From CAYRIF01 sp964424205 (GTDB taxonomy: Bacteria > Bacteroidota > Bacteroidia > Cytophagales > Cyclobacteriaceae), in NCBI GenBank assembly GCA_964424205.1, contig CAYRIF010000171.1, forward strand, positions 1 through 8,174: 8,174 bases of DNA, written 5' to 3'. Shown one piece after another: positions 6,683-8,174 of the stretch (within the stretch, counting starts at the first letter, position 1; every line of letters begins with the position of its first letter). The translations under genes were made by a program, and so were the position numbers. Under the pieces are notes generated by a model. The model was not told where the DNA came from. It worked only from the letters and a program-made list of their open reading frames with translations, and ran no database searches.

Positions 6683-7549
6683 TTATCCTCTTTTGTGATC
6701 CGTTACATCAATCACCCTACTCTCACCATCTTTAGTGACAGTGATTTCATTATCACATGCCCCATCACCAAAATCAATCAATATGTTTTCTTCTCCTTTT
6801 GTAAATGATTTCAATCCTTGTACCGCAATGTGCACCCCTTCCATTCTACATTTTCTTTTATAAATCATTTTTGAAAGAATTTCCATGCTGTAGTCAAGTC
6901 CTTGTTTATTCACGCCGCTTGCCTCACCGCTAATATGAAACTCATCGTTGATTGGGTTGGCTTCTCTAATCCAAGTCACTGTCTTATCAGAATCTCTCGT
7001 TGCAAATACACCATCAGGCCATGTTGCTTTTCCTCCTGCCAACACTTTATTCAAACTCAGATAATCATCTTTGCTTTCCGAAACATTGGTTACCGTTTTT
7101 ACTCCTTCAATGGCAATGTCATTAATCGTTAAATTTTCAGGGGTAAAAGTCCAAACTGCACCTGGTACATATTTTCTGCTGGTGTAGGTAATGTTAATTT
7201 TACCAGTTCTTACTTTTCCGCCAGGCCCTTCACAACCATCACCAAAGTCAATAACAATAGTCTTTGCCTCTTTGTTATGCGTAATTGTGGCACATCTTGT
7301 AAAACTTCGAGTGGTATCTCTCCCCATTCTTCCGCCTTCTGCGCCTTTAATATCAAATGCTTCTAAACTTACCGCATCTACATCTTCAAAATAGCCATCG
7401 ACAACTTCTTCCTGTGTGGTGGTTTCAGTTAGCTGATCGTCCGTTTTTAGTACCTCCTCTTGCGTAGTATCACATGCTGTCAGCCCAAAAAATATCACAG
7501 CCACCAATGCAATCGCTACATTCTTAAAACTTGTTTTTAAATTTTTCAT
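6683..7549 (-). CDS. Two-half Bacteroidota lipoprotein of unknown function
   Basis: Predicted secreted lipoprotein of 288 residues. Positively charged MKNLKTSFKN, a hydrophobic segment (11-24) and lipobox LTAC place the lipidated Cys at 26. A disordered Asp/Glu/Thr-rich stretch follows (27-80) with a short repeat of TTQEEV at 28-33 and 44-49. The mature part has two related halves: CATIT...TIVIDFGDGCEGPGG with R-x-GKINITYT (86-124), and ENILIDFGDGACDNEITVTKDG (about 254-275). Each half carries IDFGDG followed closely by Cys; other Cys at 86 and 234 could form disulfides (C86/C106 and C234/C265 are the obvious pairs). I recognise this layout from uncharacterised Bacteroidota lipoproteins, with no known activity. 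The sequence has no enzyme motif, suggesting a binding or structural role at the outer membrane. It is a single-gene unit ended by a strong terminator; a TATAAT on its strand at 7572-7577 is an unproven promoter element. Confidence 0.86.
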   Translation of the reverse strand: MKNLKTSFKNVAIALVAVIFFGLTACDTTQEEVLKTDDQLTETTTQEEVVDGYFEDVDAVSLEAFDIKGAEGGRMGRDTTRSFTRCATITHNKEAKTIVIDFGDGCEGPGGKVRTGKINITYTSRKYVPGAVWTFTPENLTINDIAIEGVKTVTNVSESKDDYLSLNKVLAGGKATWPDGVFATRDSDKTVTWIREANPINDEFHISGEASGVNKQGLDYSMEILSKMIYKRKCRMEGVHIAVQGLKSFTKGEENILIDFGDGACDNEITVTKDGESRVIDVTDHKRG

Positions 7550-7586
7550 TTTGCTTATTTGTTTAACTTCGATTATAAAAATTGTG

Positions 7587-7598
7587 AAATTCGAATTT
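7587..7598. promoter_or_regulatory. 12-bp perfect palindrome upstream of the lipoprotein gene
   Basis: AAATTCGAATTT reads the same on both strands and lies 38-49 bp upstream of the lipoprotein ATG, next to a minus-strand TATAAT (7572-7577). That is a reasonable operator position, but in such AT-rich DNA short AT palindromes arise easily, so only the central TTCGAA carries weight. No regulator can be named. Confidence 0.25.
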
Positions 7599-7799
7599 GT
7601 TAGTGCTTAGATGACGCACAAACGAAAAGGTTTAAAATAAAAGTTTATTTTTTTTGCTGACATTTAGAATCCAGCTGTAAGCGATTGGTTTTCTGTGTTT
7701 TATATCTTTTAACCCATATGAAATTAATATCCTTAATAGACAGATAATCTGTGAGGGCACCAGGCCATAAAGACGAAACCGTACAATAAATATGCACAG

Positions 7800-7826
7800 A
7801 AGGAAAAATATTTCATCCTTTTTTTT
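7800..7826 (+). terminator. Weak terminator-like hairpin in the intergenic region
   Basis: AAGGA (7800-7804) pairs with TCCTT (7816-7820) around an 11-base loop and runs into eight T (7819-7826) on the plus strand. The stem is only five pairs and partly overlaps the T-run, so it is weak. No protein gene precedes it on this strand. If real, it would end a short RNA covering the GC-richer patch just upstream. Confidence 0.25.
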
Positions 7827-8057
7827 GATTTTAAGCAAATTTTACCCGTTTTGGAAAAAATATTTTTACAACCAGTATAAAAATTACTTCATAAAGCATC
7901 ATTTTCTAGATATTTCTACTTCTTCGCACCACAAAAAAAACTTTTACAAAAAAGGGCAAAAATTTTAATCATTTTTATAGCTATCGCCTATCAAAATCCG
8001 TATTACGCAAAAATTCTTTTCTTTATGCTGCAAAACAAATATTTCACAAAATTTAAA

Positions 8058-8087
8058 TTTGCATTTCCCCCCCCCATACTATATTGC
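8058..8087 (+). promoter_or_regulatory. Putative -33/-7 promoter with a C9 tract in its spacer
   Basis: TTTG at 8058-8061 (-33-like) and TATATTGC at 8080-8087 (near the Bacteroidota -7 consensus TAnnTTTG, with the last two bases differing) are separated by 18 bases. Nine of those are an unbroken run of C (8067-8075). The start would fall near 8094, giving a leader of about 27 nt before the ATG at 8121. Both elements are short and the -7 is imperfect, so the promoter is tentative; the C9 run itself is certain as read. Confidence 0.4.
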
Positions 8088-8120
8088 GGTCACAAACCAT
8101 GTTAAACGAAATTAAATATT

Positions 8121-8171
8121 ATGAAAAGACGATTTATTAAACTCGCTTCCGTCATGGCAATGTCTGCATAG
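8121..8171 (+). CDS. Start of an exported-protein-like frame interrupted by TAG
   Basis: ATG AAA AGA CGA begins a frame encoding MKRRFIKLASVMAMSA and then TAG at 8169-8171, three bases before the window ends. The 16 residues look like the beginning of a signal peptide: a basic KRR start followed by a hydrophobic stretch, vaguely twin-arginine-like although RRFIK lacks the spacing residue of RRxFLK. The A-rich upstream context (GAAATTAAATATT) is typical of starts in this window. Possibilities are a real gene whose frame is broken by a sequencing error at the fragment end, a gene with a nonsense mutation, or chance. Too little is visible to choose. Confidence 0.35.
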   Translation: MKRRFIKLASVMAMSA

Positions 8172-8174
8172 GGC

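Larger units (their letters stand above)
7550..8120. other. AT-rich intergenic region without a convincing gene
   Basis: About 570 bp separate the divergent lipoprotein gene and the reading frame at 8121. I find no supported protein gene: the longest frame (7632-7838, minus, 68 codons) has no recognisable domain and sits in low-complexity AT-rich sequence. Recognisable contents are a 12-bp palindrome (7587-7598), a 13-bp odd palindrome ACAGATAATCTGT (7740-7752), a GC-richer patch (about 7748-7800) ending in a weak hairpin plus T8, a palindrome AAATTTAAATTT (8049-8060) and the C9 promoter region. Both flanking genes need promoters here. Confidence 0.6.

Noticed and set aside
7632..7838. Minus-strand 68-codon frame (MLKIKKKDEIFFLLCIF...)
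   Set aside because: No domain, low-complexity composition, and it lies in the AT-rich spacer over the GC-richer patch. Its hydrophobic stretch could mimic a small membrane protein, but nothing else supports translation.
8049..8060. Palindrome AAATTTAAATTT as an operator
   Set aside because: Composed only of A and T in very AT-rich DNA, so a chance origin is likely; it overlaps the putative -33 element but adds no independent evidence.

Overview
The window looks like chromosomal DNA from an AT-rich member of the Bacteroidota, perhaps the Cytophagales, although the rank below phylum is a guess. The grounds are the family signatures of the proteins: an 8-TM double-FtsX permease beginning MLKNIFKIARRNLIRYK, a two-half IDFGDG lipoprotein, and a sigma-54 regulator carrying GAFTDA instead of GAFTGA. 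Start codons also lack Shine-Dalgarno sequences and are preceded by A-rich leaders, and two candidate promoters resemble the Bacteroidota -33/-7 type. No rRNA, tRNA, CRISPR array, transposase or SusC/SusD pair was seen.

Layout. Bases 1-1262 (minus) hold the first 420 codons of an NtrC-type response regulator whose C-terminal DNA-binding end runs off the window. The 326-bp divergent region 1263-1588 is a complete-looking sigma-54 control region. It has two tandem 16-bp dyads, then a near-consensus -24/-12 promoter, then a leader hairpin. It drives a LolD/MacB-type ABC ATPase (1589-2278) and an 803-residue FtsX-type permease (2332-4743) on the plus strand. The simplest reading is that the divergent regulator binds the dyads and activates the transporter pair with sigma-54 RNA polymerase. 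The cognate histidine kinase and any HlyD/TolC partners are not in the window.

Next on the plus strand is a membrane-anchored or secreted GH113-like glycoside hydrolase (4847-6004), converging on a minus-strand GNAT acetyltransferase (6042-6512). The 170 bp between the acetyltransferase and the next minus-strand gene hold a 65-bp hairpin-forming inverted repeat with perfect 16-bp arms (REP/MITE-like) and a strong intrinsic terminator. That terminator ends the gene for a two-half Bacteroidota lipoprotein (6683-7549).

The last 625 bp are mostly very AT-rich and non-coding. They contain a 12-bp palindrome upstream of the lipoprotein gene, a GC-richer potentially folded patch followed by a weak hairpin with eight T, and a run of nine C placed between a putative -33 and -7 element. 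That promoter would serve a plus-strand reading frame at 8121 which starts like an exported protein but meets a TAG after 16 codons, four bases from the window end.

The most noteworthy signals are the self-contained sigma-54/dyad switch between regulator and transporter, the C9 tract inside a putative promoter, and the large intergenic inverted repeat. None is proven to be a new system; all are readable from the sequence and testable.
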